Counted from the first letter of the stretch, positions 36,661-45,529 are shown. The stretch is DNA of 64,000 nucleotides from Pontibacter pamirensis (GCF_010015475.1 NZ_SSNI01000003.1:124001-188000); one strand, 5' to 3'. The notes: generated by a model from the sequence alone, not told the origin. Numbers and translations are program-made.

Positions 36661-38172
36661 ATGCTGAACGCCCTCATTGCCCTGCTCACCTCGAAGCGGC
36701 TAAACCAGATTGAACACTTCAGGCAGCATCCGCACGAAGTGCAAAAGGAGGTGCTTGCTCAACTGGTGCAGCAGGCCCGACAGACAGCCTGGGGAAAGGA
36801 ACACGGGTACGCTGACATTAAATCTCCTGAGGAGTACCAGCAGCGCGTGCCGGTGTCGGAATATGATGACTTGGCCCCCCACATCAAACGGATGATGCGG
36901 GGAGAGGCGAATGTCCTGTGGCCTACCCCGATAAAATGGTATGCCAAATCCTCCGGCACCACCAGCGACAGAAGTAAGTTTATTCCAGTTTCGCAGGAGG
37001 CCTTGGAGGACTGTCAGTTCCAAGGAGGGAAAGACCTGATCATGCTCTACCTGGACCGGCACCCCGAAAGTAAGTTCTTTCTGGGAAAAGCCATGTCTGT
37101 GGGAGGAACGCTCCAACCAATCGACCAGGAAGAAAGCCCCGCCTACTATGGAGCCATATCGGCCATCATCACCGAAAACCTGCCTGTCTGGGCTGAGCTT
37201 AATCGCACTCCACCAAAAGATATAGCTTTTCTGCCATGGGAACAGAAGCTGGATAAGATGGCAGAGCTGGTGGCCAGGCAGAATATCACCAGTATACTAG
37301 GCCTACCCACCTGGACGCACGTGTTGCTCGAACGGGTGCTGGAGGTTACAGGTAAGTCTAACCTACTGGAAGTTTGGCCTGACCTGGAGTTTTTTGCGCA
37401 CGGAGGGGTTGCCTTTGGCCCTTACAGAGAGTTGTTCCGCACACTTCTTCCTTCAGACCAGGTTACTTATATGGATGTATACAACGCATCCGAAGGGTTC
37501 TTCGGGCTGCAGGACGGCGCGTGCGAACCAGATGAAATGTTGCTGATGCTGGATTATGGGGTTTACTATGAGTTTGTTCCGCTCGATCAGCATGGAGAGG
37601 AAACCCCTCAGGCAGTAGGGCTGGAACAAGTGAAAGTAGGGGAAAATTATGCCGTGGTGATCAGCACTAACGCCGGACTGTGGCGCTACAAGATAGGCGA
37701 CACCATTCGGTTTACCTCCACTTCCCCCTACCGCTTTAAAATATCCGGGCGCGTGAAACACTTTATGAACGCCTTTGGAGAGGAGCTCATGGTTGAAAAC
37801 GCCGAACGGGCCATGACCAAAGCCGCCGATGCCACTGGCGCTTTGGTGAAGGAGTTTACAGCTGCACCCGTTTATGTGCAGAACGGCAAAAAGGGACACC
37901 ACGAATGGGTGGTGGAGTTCATCCGTCCGCCTGAGAATACAGAACACTTTACAGCTGCTTTAGACGAGGCCCTGCGTGAGCTGAACTCTGATTATGACTC
38001 TCGCCGCCATCAGAACATGGCGCTTCTGCCCCCTATTCTGCACCAGGTAGCAGAAGGCACCTTTTATAACTGGATGAAGAAAAGGGGCAAGCTTGGGGGG
38101 CAGAACAAGGTGCCCCGCCTGTCTAACTCCCGGGAGTTTGTTGAGGAGCTGATGGAACTAGCCATCAGCTAA
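36661..38172 (+). CDS. GH3-family acyl-adenylating enzyme
   Basis: A 503-residue protein of the GH3 auxin-responsive-promoter family, bacterial branch. It has the adenylating core: YAKSSGTTSDRSKFIPVS near residue 95 is the phosphate-binding loop, then HGGVAFGPYRELF, YNASEGFFGLQD near 278 and LWRYKIGDTIRF near 340. The late FGEELMVENAERAM contains the hinge. Plant members conjugate amino acids to jasmonate or auxin. The bacterial acyl substrate and the acceptor are unknown. The gene is single and converges on the EF-hand pair. Confidence 0.88.
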   Translation: MLNALIALLTSKRLNQIEHFRQHPHEVQKEVLAQLVQQARQTAWGKEHGYADIKSPEEYQQRVPVSEYDDLAPHIKRMMRGEANVLWPTPIKWYAKSSGTTSDRSKFIPVSQEALEDCQFQGGKDLIMLYLDRHPESKFFLGKAMSVGGTLQPIDQEESPAYYGAISAIITENLPVWAELNRTPPKDIAFLPWEQKLDKMAELVARQNITSILGLPTWTHVLLERVLEVTGKSNLLEVWPDLEFFAHGGVAFGPYRELFRTLLPSDQVTYMDVYNASEGFFGLQDGACEPDEMLLMLDYGVYYEFVPLDQHGEETPQAVGLEQVKVGENYAVVISTNAGLWRYKIGDTIRFTSTSPYRFKISGRVKHFMNAFGEELMVENAERAMTKAADATGALVKEFTAAPVYVQNGKKGHHEWVVEFIRPPENTEHFTAALDEALRELNSDYDSRRHQNMALLPPILHQVAEGTFYNWMKKRGKLGGQNKVPRLSNSREFVEELMELAIS

Positions 38173-38212
38173 AAAAGGAGGCCCAAACCTTTTGATGGAT
38201 TCGAGCCTCCCG
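38171..38212 (-). terminator. Terminator of the minus-strand EF-hand genes
   Basis: On the minus strand GGGAGGCTCG..GGGCCTCC is followed by TTTTTTAG. The T-run abuts the GH3 gene's stop codon, and the direction favours the minus-strand genes. Confidence 0.7.
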
Positions 38213-38307
38213 CAGTGAAAAAAAGCACATCCTACTGCAATAGTTCGCTTTTTAAAAGAATGTTGCAAGCAAAAACATGCATTCCTTTTGTAGGTGTGTC
38301 AGCCGGA

Positions 38308-38889
38308 TTAGTCGCCGTAGTAGGTGTTGTAGTAACCGTACTCGTTATCGTCCAGCATACCATCGGCATTACCGTCCCACTGGCCGAATAGCCCGTCGGT
38401 GTACTCTCTTTCGCTCAGCATGTTGTCATCGTCCATGTCCCAGTCCCCGTACCAGGTGGCATCGGCAAAGCCGGTATTAAACTCGTTCTCGTCCAGGATT
38501 CCGTCCCCGGTGGTATCCCAGTCTGCCCAGGTCCCATTTTCCATACCCCAGTCATTGGAGGCGGTGTTCCACTCGTTCTCGTCGAGCTGGTTGTCGTTGT
38601 TCACGTCCCAGGTGTCGTAGAGGCCGGCGTTATATTCGTTCTGGTCCAGCAGGTTGTCATCGTTGGCATCCCAATCCTCATAATAGTTGTTGGAGGCGAA
38701 GGTAGTGTTGAACTCGTTGCTGTCCCATGTGTCTGAGATTACTTCTTCGGTTTCGCCCAACTCTGTTTCGGCCAATCCGCCTTCTTCCACCCCAGTGGTG
38801 TTCTCACCAGTGCAGGCAACCATTCCTCCCAGCAGGATAAGGCACAACCCGTTTCTAATTCCTTTTAATACGCTCGTTTCTTTCTTCAT
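38308..38889 (-). CDS. EF-hand repeat lipoprotein (copy F)
   Basis: A 193-residue member of the EF-hand lipoprotein family. The lipoprotein signal ends in MVAC at Cys26. After an acidic linker come DTWDSNEFNTTFASNNYY and five 12-residue loops: DANDDNLLDQNE, DVNNDNQLDENE, DTTGDGILDENE, DMDDDNMLSERE and DGNADGMLDDNE. Each is preceded by Trp, with the tail YYNTYYGD. The loops use more Asn than copies A, B and D, so this and copy E form a second branch. It follows copy E on the same strand, 79 bp downstream. Confidence 0.86.
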   Translation of the reverse strand: MKKETSVLKGIRNGLCLILLGGMVACTGENTTGVEEGGLAETELGETEEVISDTWDSNEFNTTFASNNYYEDWDANDDNLLDQNEYNAGLYDTWDVNNDNQLDENEWNTASNDWGMENGTWADWDTTGDGILDENEFNTGFADATWYGDWDMDDDNMLSEREYTDGLFGQWDGNADGMLDDNEYGYYNTYYGD

Positions 38890-38920
38890 ATTTCTTCTAG
38901 TTTATCGTTTAACATTTAAA

Positions 38921-38953
38921 TTAAAAAGGGCACCTTTCAACAGGCGCTCCCTT
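38921..38953 (-). terminator. Stem-loop between the two EF-hand genes E and F
   Basis: On the minus strand AGGGAGCGCCT, a short loop and AGGTGCCCT are followed by TTTTTAATTT. The stem has a bulge. It may attenuate read-through from copy E into copy F. Confidence 0.5.
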
Positions 38954-38968
38954 AGATGTAAGACTTGT

Positions 38969-39505
38969 TTATATACCGAAGTAAGTGTTGTAGTACCCGA
39001 ACTCATTATCGTCCAGTATACCGTCGGCATTACTGTCCCACTGGCCGAAAAGGCCATCGGTGAATTCCCTTTCCCCTAACATGCTGTCGTTATCCAGGTC
39101 CCAGTTGTTGAACCACCCGCTGTCGGCAAAGCCGGTTCCGAACTCGTTATTATCCAGAAACCCGTCCCCAGTGGTATCCCACTCTGACCAGGTCTCGTTC
39201 TCCAGCCCCCAGTCGTTGGAGGCTGTGTTCCACTCGTTCTCGTCAAGCTGATTGTCGTCGTTCAAGTCCCAGGTGTCGTAGAGGCCGGTGTTGAACTCGT
39301 TCAGGTCCAGCAGGATATCGTCGTTAGTATCCCAGTCTTCATAGTAGTCATTGGAGGCGAATGTGGAGTTAAACTCATTGCTGTCCCACGGACCGGTACC
39401 CAGATCTGCGTCCGCCCCTGTCGCACAGGCAGCCATACCCGCCGCCAGTAGCAGACTGAGCCCTTTTACGGACCACTTCCTGATGTTTGTTCTGTTTTCT
39501 TTCAT
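38969..39505 (-). CDS. EF-hand repeat lipoprotein (copy E)
   Basis: A 178-residue member of the EF-hand lipoprotein family. The signal ends in MAAC at Cys27. The linker is shorter than in other copies. The loops are DTNDDILLDLNE, DLNDDNQLDENE, DTTGDGFLDNNE, DLDNDSMLGERE and DSNADGILDDNE, each after Trp, and the tail is YYNTYFGI. It is the first of the minus-strand pair. The core of the family leader lies about 210 bp upstream, further than in the plus-strand copies, so a longer 5' UTR is possible. Confidence 0.86.
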   Translation of the reverse strand: MKENRTNIRKWSVKGLSLLLAAGMAACATGADADLGTGPWDSNEFNSTFASNDYYEDWDTNDDILLDLNEFNTGLYDTWDLNDDNQLDENEWNTASNDWGLENETWSEWDTTGDGFLDNNEFGTGFADSGWFNNWDLDNDSMLGEREFTDGLFGQWDSNADGILDDNEFGYYNTYFGI

Positions 39506-39674
39506 AGCTATTAGATTAGGTTAACATGTGTTCCTGTTTTGTTGTGTTAGCAAAAAGACCAGGGAGAATTCCTGCAGGGTAGTTCCTGAAAAGCCCTGTC
39601 CCCCATCTTTCTCCACATGTATTATTTTGCCATTTTCATAGTCGGAAATCTTAAGTTTTATTTAACTTTTATTA

Positions 39675-39717
39675 TACATACCTGCTCTATACTTACGGTT
39701 ACTGCTGCACATCGTTC
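39675..39717 (-). promoter_or_regulatory. Leader core upstream of EF-hand copy E
   Basis: On the minus strand GAACGATGTGCAGCAG is followed by TAACCGTAAGTAT. The first 16 bases match leader copies C and D (GAACGATGCGCAGCAGG in D). The later CAAGCACCCA block is not preserved. Confidence 0.55.
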
Positions 39718-39935
39718 AATAAAAAAAAATTTAAGTAGTTGTAAATTAACAGAATACATGAAATAAAATAAAACAATGCGGCCGAACATGTGCAACAATT
39801 AGGCTATAAGAATTTGCAAGTTTGAACTATCAGTTGATAACTGAGACAGGAGGGAAACCGGCGAAAAGAGGATCACAGAGGGATATCAGCATGGTTTAGG
39901 CCTGATGCTTATTGTAAGCAAACCCTCCCCGGGGG

Positions 39936-40165
39936 AATGAGTAAAACCAAAGGCCGTCTTCCCAAGTGTGGCAGAGAACTTGTTTAAGACAATGAAGATT
40001 GAAAAGGTATACTACCACAATTTCGCCACCATAACAGAGGCAAAGATAGCCATCTTCGGGTACACCGAAGGCTTCTTTAACTGAAAAAGGAGGCTTTCAG
40101 CCTTGGGCTACCGGCCCCCTTGCCAGTATGAAGAATGGTCACACCAACAAATTGTGACTGCCGAA
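39936..40165 (+). pseudogene. IS3-family transposase OrfB C-terminal relic
   Basis: The plus strand reads VAENLFKTMKIEKVYYHNF, then EAKIAIFGYTEGFFN, a TGA, then KRRLSALGYRPPCQYE. These are the last 60 or so residues of an IS3-type integrase-core transposase, with the stop interrupting the usual N-R-K-R segment. Upstream, MSKTKGRLPK is in a different frame from VAENLF. The rest of the element is missing. Beyond it and up to 40285 nothing else was recognised. Confidence 0.8.
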
Positions 40166-40285
40166 GAAAAAGCCTCTAATACACTATTGCAATTCCACTG
40201 TTGTTATGACATGGGACAAGCTGAAGATGACGCTTCCGATGGGCGTTTAGCATAAATATTATAAGGAATTCAGGGTAAAAGCAGT

Positions 40286-40321
40286 AGCCCTGGACAAGAA
40301 GCAAGATGCTAGTCCAGGGCT
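40286..40321 (-). terminator. Terminator of the propeller lipoprotein gene
   Basis: AGCCCTGGAC and GTCCAGGGCT form a perfect 10-bp stem around a 16-nt loop, about 80 bp after the minus-strand stop. It has T-rich flanks on both sides. Confidence 0.75.
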
Positions 40322-40397
40322 ATTTTAGCTCTTGCGGCGCTTAGGGTACAATTGTGCAGCAGCCATGTGGCAGGGTGACATGTTCTTGCTTATGCAC

Positions 40398-42074
40398 TCA
40401 CTTCTTGCTGACCTTCCAGAGTACCCCTGTAAAAGGGTGAGCGCTCATGCCGCTGGAGTTGAACTCCACTATCCCAAAGTCCACGATGTACAGCTCCCCG
40501 TTCCGGCTCCACTCCAGCTGAATAGGACGCTCCAGGCCACCAGCGTTTTGAGTAGCAGAGGCGGGGACCCTGCTTTCGTTGTATATGTAGTCATACGCAT
40601 TGCCTGTGACCAGCTCTACCCGTTGCACCTTGAAGCCGGGCCAGTTGTAGGAAACGCCGGGAGGCGCATTCTCTTCTGCTGTGGGCACCTCCTTGGGGAA
40701 GTTGGGGTGGTATTTCTCTCCCTTGAAGAAAGGGATGATGGCCCCAAACTCTGCGACAAGTATATCGCTTTCCGCTACCCCGAAGCCTTCCCTACCGAAC
40801 ACCATTCCTTCGGCTGCGCTATGCACGGGCAGCAGTGCAATAGGCTGAACAGGCCTCTCTTTTCCATTCAGGAGCTTGCGGTGCGTCTCTTCGGTCAGAG
40901 CAAACTTTCGCACCTCGTCTTTGTACTCAAAGCGCTCATCTGTGATGGGAATGCCGCTGTAGAAGTCCGGCCAGCCGTACCATTCCCCCTCCTTCACCTC
41001 ATATACCTGCTCATAATCAAAGTAGAGGCCGCGCGGGGGCATGGGGTTGGCGCTGTTCATGGTGGTGATGAGCCTTCCGTCGGGTGAGAAACGGTACCCA
41101 AAGCTGGAGCGGAATCCCCAGGCTATCCTCTTCAAGTCCGTTCCGTCAGGGTTCACGCTGTAGAAAGCGCCGTTGCAAACCTCCTGCCCCTCAATCACCT
41201 GCCCATACTCTGTTACCGTGCCTAAGGATACATAAACCCCTGTCAGCACAGAGTCTTTGTTCACACTCTTCATCCCCTTTGTAGGTACCCAATAGTTCAG
41301 CCCTGTCAGCACCACATCCTCCCCCGGTATTTCACGCGCTTGCGGCTTGTTAAAGATATCCATCACGCTTGTCCAGTGCTTTTCCGGCACGCCGGTGTTA
41401 CCTTGAGTGGACAGGAAGAAGTACATTTTGCCGTCTTTGAAGATAGGCTTTGCGTTCAGGAATTCCCCCCAGGAGGGAAGCCCATCGACAATGGTTTTGA
41501 ACTCGCCTGTCTGAAGGTCATATGAGGAGTAGCGGGACCTGTGCGAGACGTAGAGTTTCCCTTCATGATGCGTGACGCCCGTAACAGGAGGAATCAGCCC
41601 CTCGGGAAGCTTCCCCTTTGTCGGGAAAGAGACGTTCTTTATCACATCCACCGGTACCACCTTGTCATACACCACTTCCCATTTCCCGTCCTCCGTGAGC
41701 CTCATGATGCGGGCGCTTGGGGCCTTCTCAGGTTTTGTGCCGTACGTGTGTCCCCCCGCTTCGGCGATATAGACGCTGCCCTCGTCATCAAAAGTAACGT
41801 CCACAGGATAGGTCAGCCCCTGTGATACGGCCTCTATTTTAAGCCCTTCCGGCACCACGACATCCTCCGGCCTCACCTTTCGCGTGTTCTCGGGTGTGCC
41901 GGATGTTTCAGTGACTCCTTTGGTGTTGTTAGGCTGGTCCTGGATTCCAGTATTAGCGGTTGCGTCAGTCCCCGCGTTTCCTGCTTTGTTTCCCCCGGAT
42001 GAGGTGCAGCCTGTTTGAAGAGCCAGGAGCAGAAAAAGACTGGCAAGAGCAGACAAGTAATGTTTAGTTTTCAT
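40398..42074 (-). CDS. Sugar-dehydrogenase-like beta-propeller lipoprotein
   Basis: From the ATG at 42074 this gives 558 residues; the frame extends upstream but MKTKHYLSALASLF is a proper lipoprotein signal ending in LQTGC. A Thr/Asn-rich linker precedes the propeller, which has EGLKIEAVSQGLTYPVDVTFDDEGSVYIAEAGG, later AWGFRSSFGYRFSPDGRLITT, and EWYGWPDFYSGIPI, as in soluble aldose or sorbosone dehydrogenase-like proteins. The C-terminal part returns with RPIQLEWSRNGELYIVDFG. Which cofactor it uses is not evident. It may act with the cytochrome/propeller protein at 32959, but they are not in one operon. Confidence 0.82.
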   Translation of the reverse strand: MKTKHYLSALASLFLLLALQTGCTSSGGNKAGNAGTDATANTGIQDQPNNTKGVTETSGTPENTRKVRPEDVVVPEGLKIEAVSQGLTYPVDVTFDDEGSVYIAEAGGHTYGTKPEKAPSARIMRLTEDGKWEVVYDKVVPVDVIKNVSFPTKGKLPEGLIPPVTGVTHHEGKLYVSHRSRYSSYDLQTGEFKTIVDGLPSWGEFLNAKPIFKDGKMYFFLSTQGNTGVPEKHWTSVMDIFNKPQAREIPGEDVVLTGLNYWVPTKGMKSVNKDSVLTGVYVSLGTVTEYGQVIEGQEVCNGAFYSVNPDGTDLKRIAWGFRSSFGYRFSPDGRLITTMNSANPMPPRGLYFDYEQVYEVKEGEWYGWPDFYSGIPITDERFEYKDEVRKFALTEETHRKLLNGKERPVQPIALLPVHSAAEGMVFGREGFGVAESDILVAEFGAIIPFFKGEKYHPNFPKEVPTAEENAPPGVSYNWPGFKVQRVELVTGNAYDYIYNESRVPASATQNAGGLERPIQLEWSRNGELYIVDFGIVEFNSSGMSAHPFTGVLWKVSKK

Positions 42075-42475
42075 AGGTATATAAAAAGAAAAATAGCTTT
42101 GCAGTGGGTAGAGCGTCAGCAACTGCCGTACTACCTCCTTTAGAACAGCCTGCCCTGATTTGCTCATTTAGGCCAAACACTGTGGCGATTGCAGACACCT
42201 TTACTTTCAGGCCCTTTGTACCTCTACACCTATACTTGCTTGTTCAACGGCACGAATTTTCCTCTCTTTTCTGTCTGGTCTCAAGGCTGTTCATTACACT
42301 GTGTACTCTTATTAACTGACTTCGGTTTTACCTTGTGCCCGAGAGAAACCGGGCTCACAACTTTTATTAAACCTTTAGCACATTGCACTGCGTACGTGCT
42401 GTGTTTTTGAACTTGCTACCTTTAAAACGAGGCCTTTGATAGGCATATTTATTTAAAGTATTAAATTTGACTATA

Positions 42476-42650
42476 ATGGCTAGAGGCGTATTTGACGTCT
42501 CCTTCAAGCGGATGACCATTGACCCCTCCTGTGCGAGGGGATCGGTAAAAGATGTAGCCGATGATCTGGACATAGACCCTGCCTACTGAGCAAGTAGCGG
42601 CGGAAGGACAGGACGCCAGTCCGGTCCACGGAAAGGCTTACAGAATTTCT
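42476..42650 (+). pseudogene. IS3-family OrfA relic
   Basis: The frame from the ATG reads MARGVFDVSFKRMTIDPSCA, then RGSVKDVADDLDIDPAY and TGA after 37 codons. This is the helix-turn-helix start of an IS3-type OrfA. After a one-base shift the next frame gives LSK, TAG, RRKDRTPVR, as expected for LSKWRRK with Trp changed to stop. The AT-rich leader (GTATTAAATTTGACTATAAT) is shared with the relic at 400-590. Confidence 0.75.
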
Positions 42651-42899
42651 CATTATGTTTCTTCTGGACGACAAACAATGGGTTGAGCGCGTTCGTAGCT
42701 TTTAAAGTGAGGCACCTCAAAACTCTTCTGCTGAACACACGCAAGCATGATAAAACCACGAAGCAAATACTTTTACTGCATAATATATCTACAAGGAAAC
42801 TAAAACATAAAACCAAAACTGATGAGTGATTATTTAGAAGCAGCTAAACTGGTGTATGAAGACGCCGCAAACAACCCGCAGAAAGGCCTTTGCTGCACA

Positions 42900-42905
42900 A
42901 CCACA
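42900..42905. repeat. Left target-site duplication of the IS1182 element
   Basis: ACCACA, repeated at 44543-44548 on the other side of the element. The duplication and the intact gene reading on both sides define the insertion. Confidence 0.75.
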
Positions 42906-44542
42906 GTAGCTGTTGCACAACTCAGCAGTAGTTTCTTCACCCTATTCCTTTTCCTAAGTCATTTCCTTCCCGTCCCACTAAGAGTACCCAAAAAAGCGCC
43001 CACTGCTCTGGCCTATGTAGGGCCACCACAGCTGTCTGCCTTCTTTTTGGAGTGTAGCGCAGCAGCTTTTGCAGGTTGTAGGCCGTGGCTGCCAATAACA
43101 TCACCTTGTGAGCTTGCCCCAGCCCCCGCGTGTTGATCTTCCGCATACCCATGTAGTTGAGGAGCGTGCCCAACACAGGCTCCACCGTCGCCTGCCGGGT
43201 TCTTTTCATGCGCCGGCCCCAGCGGCTGTTAAGGCGGGTAATGACCCGCTCGTACTCATCACGGTAGTAGGTGACCTCTATCTTTTTGACCTGCAGGTGG
43301 CCGATGCAGCTCTCTTTCACGGGGCAGTCCCTGCAGTCCTTCCTGGTGGTGTAGTAGGTTCTCTTTTTGTTGTTATTCTTCTTCTCCACCAGCACATTCC
43401 GGAATGTCACCTTCTTGTTTTGCGGGCAGAGCCAGTAGTCCCCCTCCCGGTGGTAGGTGAAGCCTTTGGGGCCTCCTTTGTAGGTGCCATGGGGCGGGAT
43501 ATAGGCGCTGATGCCCTTTTGCTCGAGCAGGGCATAGTTCTCTCCCGAGGAGTAGCCGGCGTCCGCCAGCAGGGTGCCGCAGGAGAGGCTTAACTGCTGC
43601 AGCCTTAGAGTGAGCGCCCTGAGTAGGGTGGGCAGGCACCGGCTGTCCTTCTTGTCCGCATGGTCAGCTTGCGCATGGGTGATGACGTGTCGGGACGAAT
43701 CCACGGCCAGTTGTGAGAGGTAGCAGAGCTTACGGGCCTTACCTGGTTTCACCGCTATTCTGGCGTCGGGGTCCACCGGGGAGTAATGGGTCTTATTCGA
43801 AGTGAAACGGCTGTCCTTGTTGCTGGCTCCGGGGTGCTGGTCCTTGCTCCACTTTCTGTTGCGGGCTCTGATCTCCTGCAACTCGTCGCGGCTGGCTGTG
43901 ATGGTGCGTTGCTGCTGAGTGGCCTTGTCCCGCATGGCCTTGCGGTCGGAAGGACTCATGGCTCTGACCCGCTCCAGGTGATCGGCTAGTTCCTCCCGGG
44001 GCACCTTAAGCTCGAGCGAGTCCATGGAAGCGTTGGCCTTGACTAAAGCTGAATCAACTACCTGCGTGTGGCCGGCCACCATGCCCGCCTCCACGCACAG
44101 GGAGAGCACATGTGTGAAGACTTTGTCGAAGAGGTCAGAGGGAAAGAGCTGACGGGTACGGGAGAGAGTAGAGTGCCAGGGCAGGGGCTCGTCGAGTTGG
44201 TAGCCAAGGAAATACAAGAGGTCCAGGCGAAGGCTGCAGTGCTCGATGAGCCTACGGTCAGAGACAATGTTCTCCAGGTAGCCCACCAGGCAGAGTTTGA
44301 AGAAGACCACCGGGTCAATGGATTGCTGGCCGCAGCGGCCGTAGTGCTCCCGCGTCAGGCCGTAGAGAAAGCCTAGATCAAGCCGCTGCTTGAGCCGCCG
44401 GTAAAAGTTGTGCTCCGGCACATGTGCCGAGAGCGAGAAGTACAGCTCCTTCTCGTCTTCAAAAATCTTCCTGCCCTGCATTGTGCCAAGAATTTGGTAT
44501 TATATCCTTTTACGACTATCTTCAAAGGGTTGTGCAACAAGC
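42906..44542 (-). mobile_element. IS1182-family insertion sequence
   Basis: An element of about 1.64 kb carrying one transposase on the minus strand. Its ends contain TGTTGCACAAC at 42911-42921 and the inverse GTTGTGCAACA at 44529-44539. The outermost 3-5 bases are less symmetric, so the exact boundary could move by a few bases. The 6-bp ACCACA flanks both sides. The transposase frame is open and the ends are clean, so the insertion is probably recent and the element may still be mobile. Confidence 0.85.
42937..44481 (-). CDS. IS1182-family DDE transposase
   Basis: A 514-residue intact transposase. The N-terminal domain has LYGLTREHYGRCGQQSIDPVVFFKLCLVGYL and SRTRQLFPSDLFDKVF, as in IS1182. 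The first catalytic Asp is in QVVDSALVKANAS, the second in LLADAGYSSGENY and the Glu in TVEPVLGTLLNYMGMR. A Cys-rich segment (CRDCPVKESC) lies between. All catalytic residues are present, so it should be active. It fills nearly the whole element and is read opposite to the interrupted arsM. Confidence 0.92.
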   Translation of the reverse strand: MQGRKIFEDEKELYFSLSAHVPEHNFYRRLKQRLDLGFLYGLTREHYGRCGQQSIDPVVFFKLCLVGYLENIVSDRRLIEHCSLRLDLLYFLGYQLDEPLPWHSTLSRTRQLFPSDLFDKVFTHVLSLCVEAGMVAGHTQVVDSALVKANASMDSLELKVPREELADHLERVRAMSPSDRKAMRDKATQQQRTITASRDELQEIRARNRKWSKDQHPGASNKDSRFTSNKTHYSPVDPDARIAVKPGKARKLCYLSQLAVDSSRHVITHAQADHADKKDSRCLPTLLRALTLRLQQLSLSCGTLLADAGYSSGENYALLEQKGISAYIPPHGTYKGGPKGFTYHREGDYWLCPQNKKVTFRNVLVEKKNNNKKRTYYTTRKDCRDCPVKESCIGHLQVKKIEVTYYRDEYERVITRLNSRWGRRMKRTRQATVEPVLGTLLNYMGMRKINTRGLGQAHKVMLLAATAYNLQKLLRYTPKRRQTAVVALHRPEQWALFWVLLVGREGNDLGKGIG

Positions 44543-44548
44543 ACCACA
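44543..44548. repeat. Right target-site duplication of the IS1182 element
   Basis: ACCACA, identical to 42900-42905. The arsM reading resumes right after it with CCC GTA TGG. Confidence 0.75.
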
Positions 44549-45529
44549 CCCGTATGGCAGCTGCCAGAGCTTGCTGTGCCCTCGAAAATGCTGGAGATGA
44601 ACTACGGTTGCGGCTCCACGGTAAACCCGCGCGACCTGGGCCAGAACCCAACCGTGCTATATGTTGGCGTAGGGGGAGGCATGGAGCTGCTGCAGTTCTC
44701 CTATTTTAACCGCAGGCCCGGTGCCGTCATTGGCGTAGACCCCGTGGCCAGGATGCTGGATGTTTGCGACGGGAACCTTCGCCAGGCAGAGCGTGAGAAC
44801 AACTGGTTTAAGCGGGATTTTGTGGAGCTGCGAAACGGCGATGCGCTGCAACTGCCCTTAGAAGATGAGTCCGTGGATGTGGCTGCCCAGAACTGCCTGT
44901 TTAACATTTTTAAGAAGGAGCTGCTGGAGGTGGCGCTGGGCGAAATGCACCGCGTGCTGAAGCCGCATGGGAGACTTGTACTGTCAGACCCGACCAGCGA
45001 AGACTTGATGCCGGAAAGCCTGCGCAACGATGACCGCCTGCGCGCCCTTTGCCTGAGTGGCGCCATGCCGCTGCAGCAGTACATCGACTTTATCACCGGC
45101 ATTGGCTTTGGAACCGTGGAGGTAAGGGCCCGTCGCCCCTACCGCGTGCTGGCACCGGAGCAGTATGATACTGACAGCGTGATCTTCATTGAGAGCGTGG
45201 AAATTTGCGCCATCAAAGACCCGATGCCTGCCGACGGCCCCTGCGTTTTCACAGGCAAGCATGCCATCTACTATGGAGAAGAGGCATATTTTGATGATGG
45301 AAACGGGCACACCCTGCTCCATAATCAGCCTTTAGCCGTATGTGATAAAACTGCCAAAGCCCTGGGCAACCTTGGCAGAAAGGACATCTACATCACCGGA
45401 TCCACCTGGTTCTATGACGGAGGCGGGTGCTGTTAAATCAGTTGCTCATTCTACTTTTTACATTCACCAGTGCATAAACTGCGTAGGAACTGAGGAACAT
45501 ACATAAACACCTAAATCACAGACAAAACT

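Larger units (their letters stand above)
42822..45436 (+). pseudogene. arsM: Arsenite methyltransferase gene interrupted by an IS
   Basis: The first 28 codons (42822-42905), MSDYLEAAKLVYEDAANNPQ and then KGLCCTTT, are separated from the rest (44549-45436), which begins PVWQLPELAVPSKMLEMNYG and ends GSTWFYDGGGCC. The insertion duplicates ACCACA. Joining the halves after removing the element and one copy of the repeat gives a continuous frame of 323 residues. The methyltransferase core has VLYVGVGGGMELLQF (SAM-binding), then VIGVDPVARML and LPLEDESVDVAAQNCLFN. The CC pairs and the C-terminal GGGCC are typical of arsenite methyltransferases of arsenosugar biosynthesis. The gene is inactive as it stands. 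Confidence 0.85.

Noticed and set aside
9356..39505. Treating the EF-hand genes as a CRISPR-like or diversity-generating cassette array
   Set aside because: The copies are whole genes with their own signals; no reverse transcriptase, recombinase or variable-template pair is present nearby.
44408..44548. A plus-strand frame that extends the arsM 3' part into the IS element
   Set aside because: The first 45 or so codons are antisense to the transposase and carry no arsM homology; they are chance extension.
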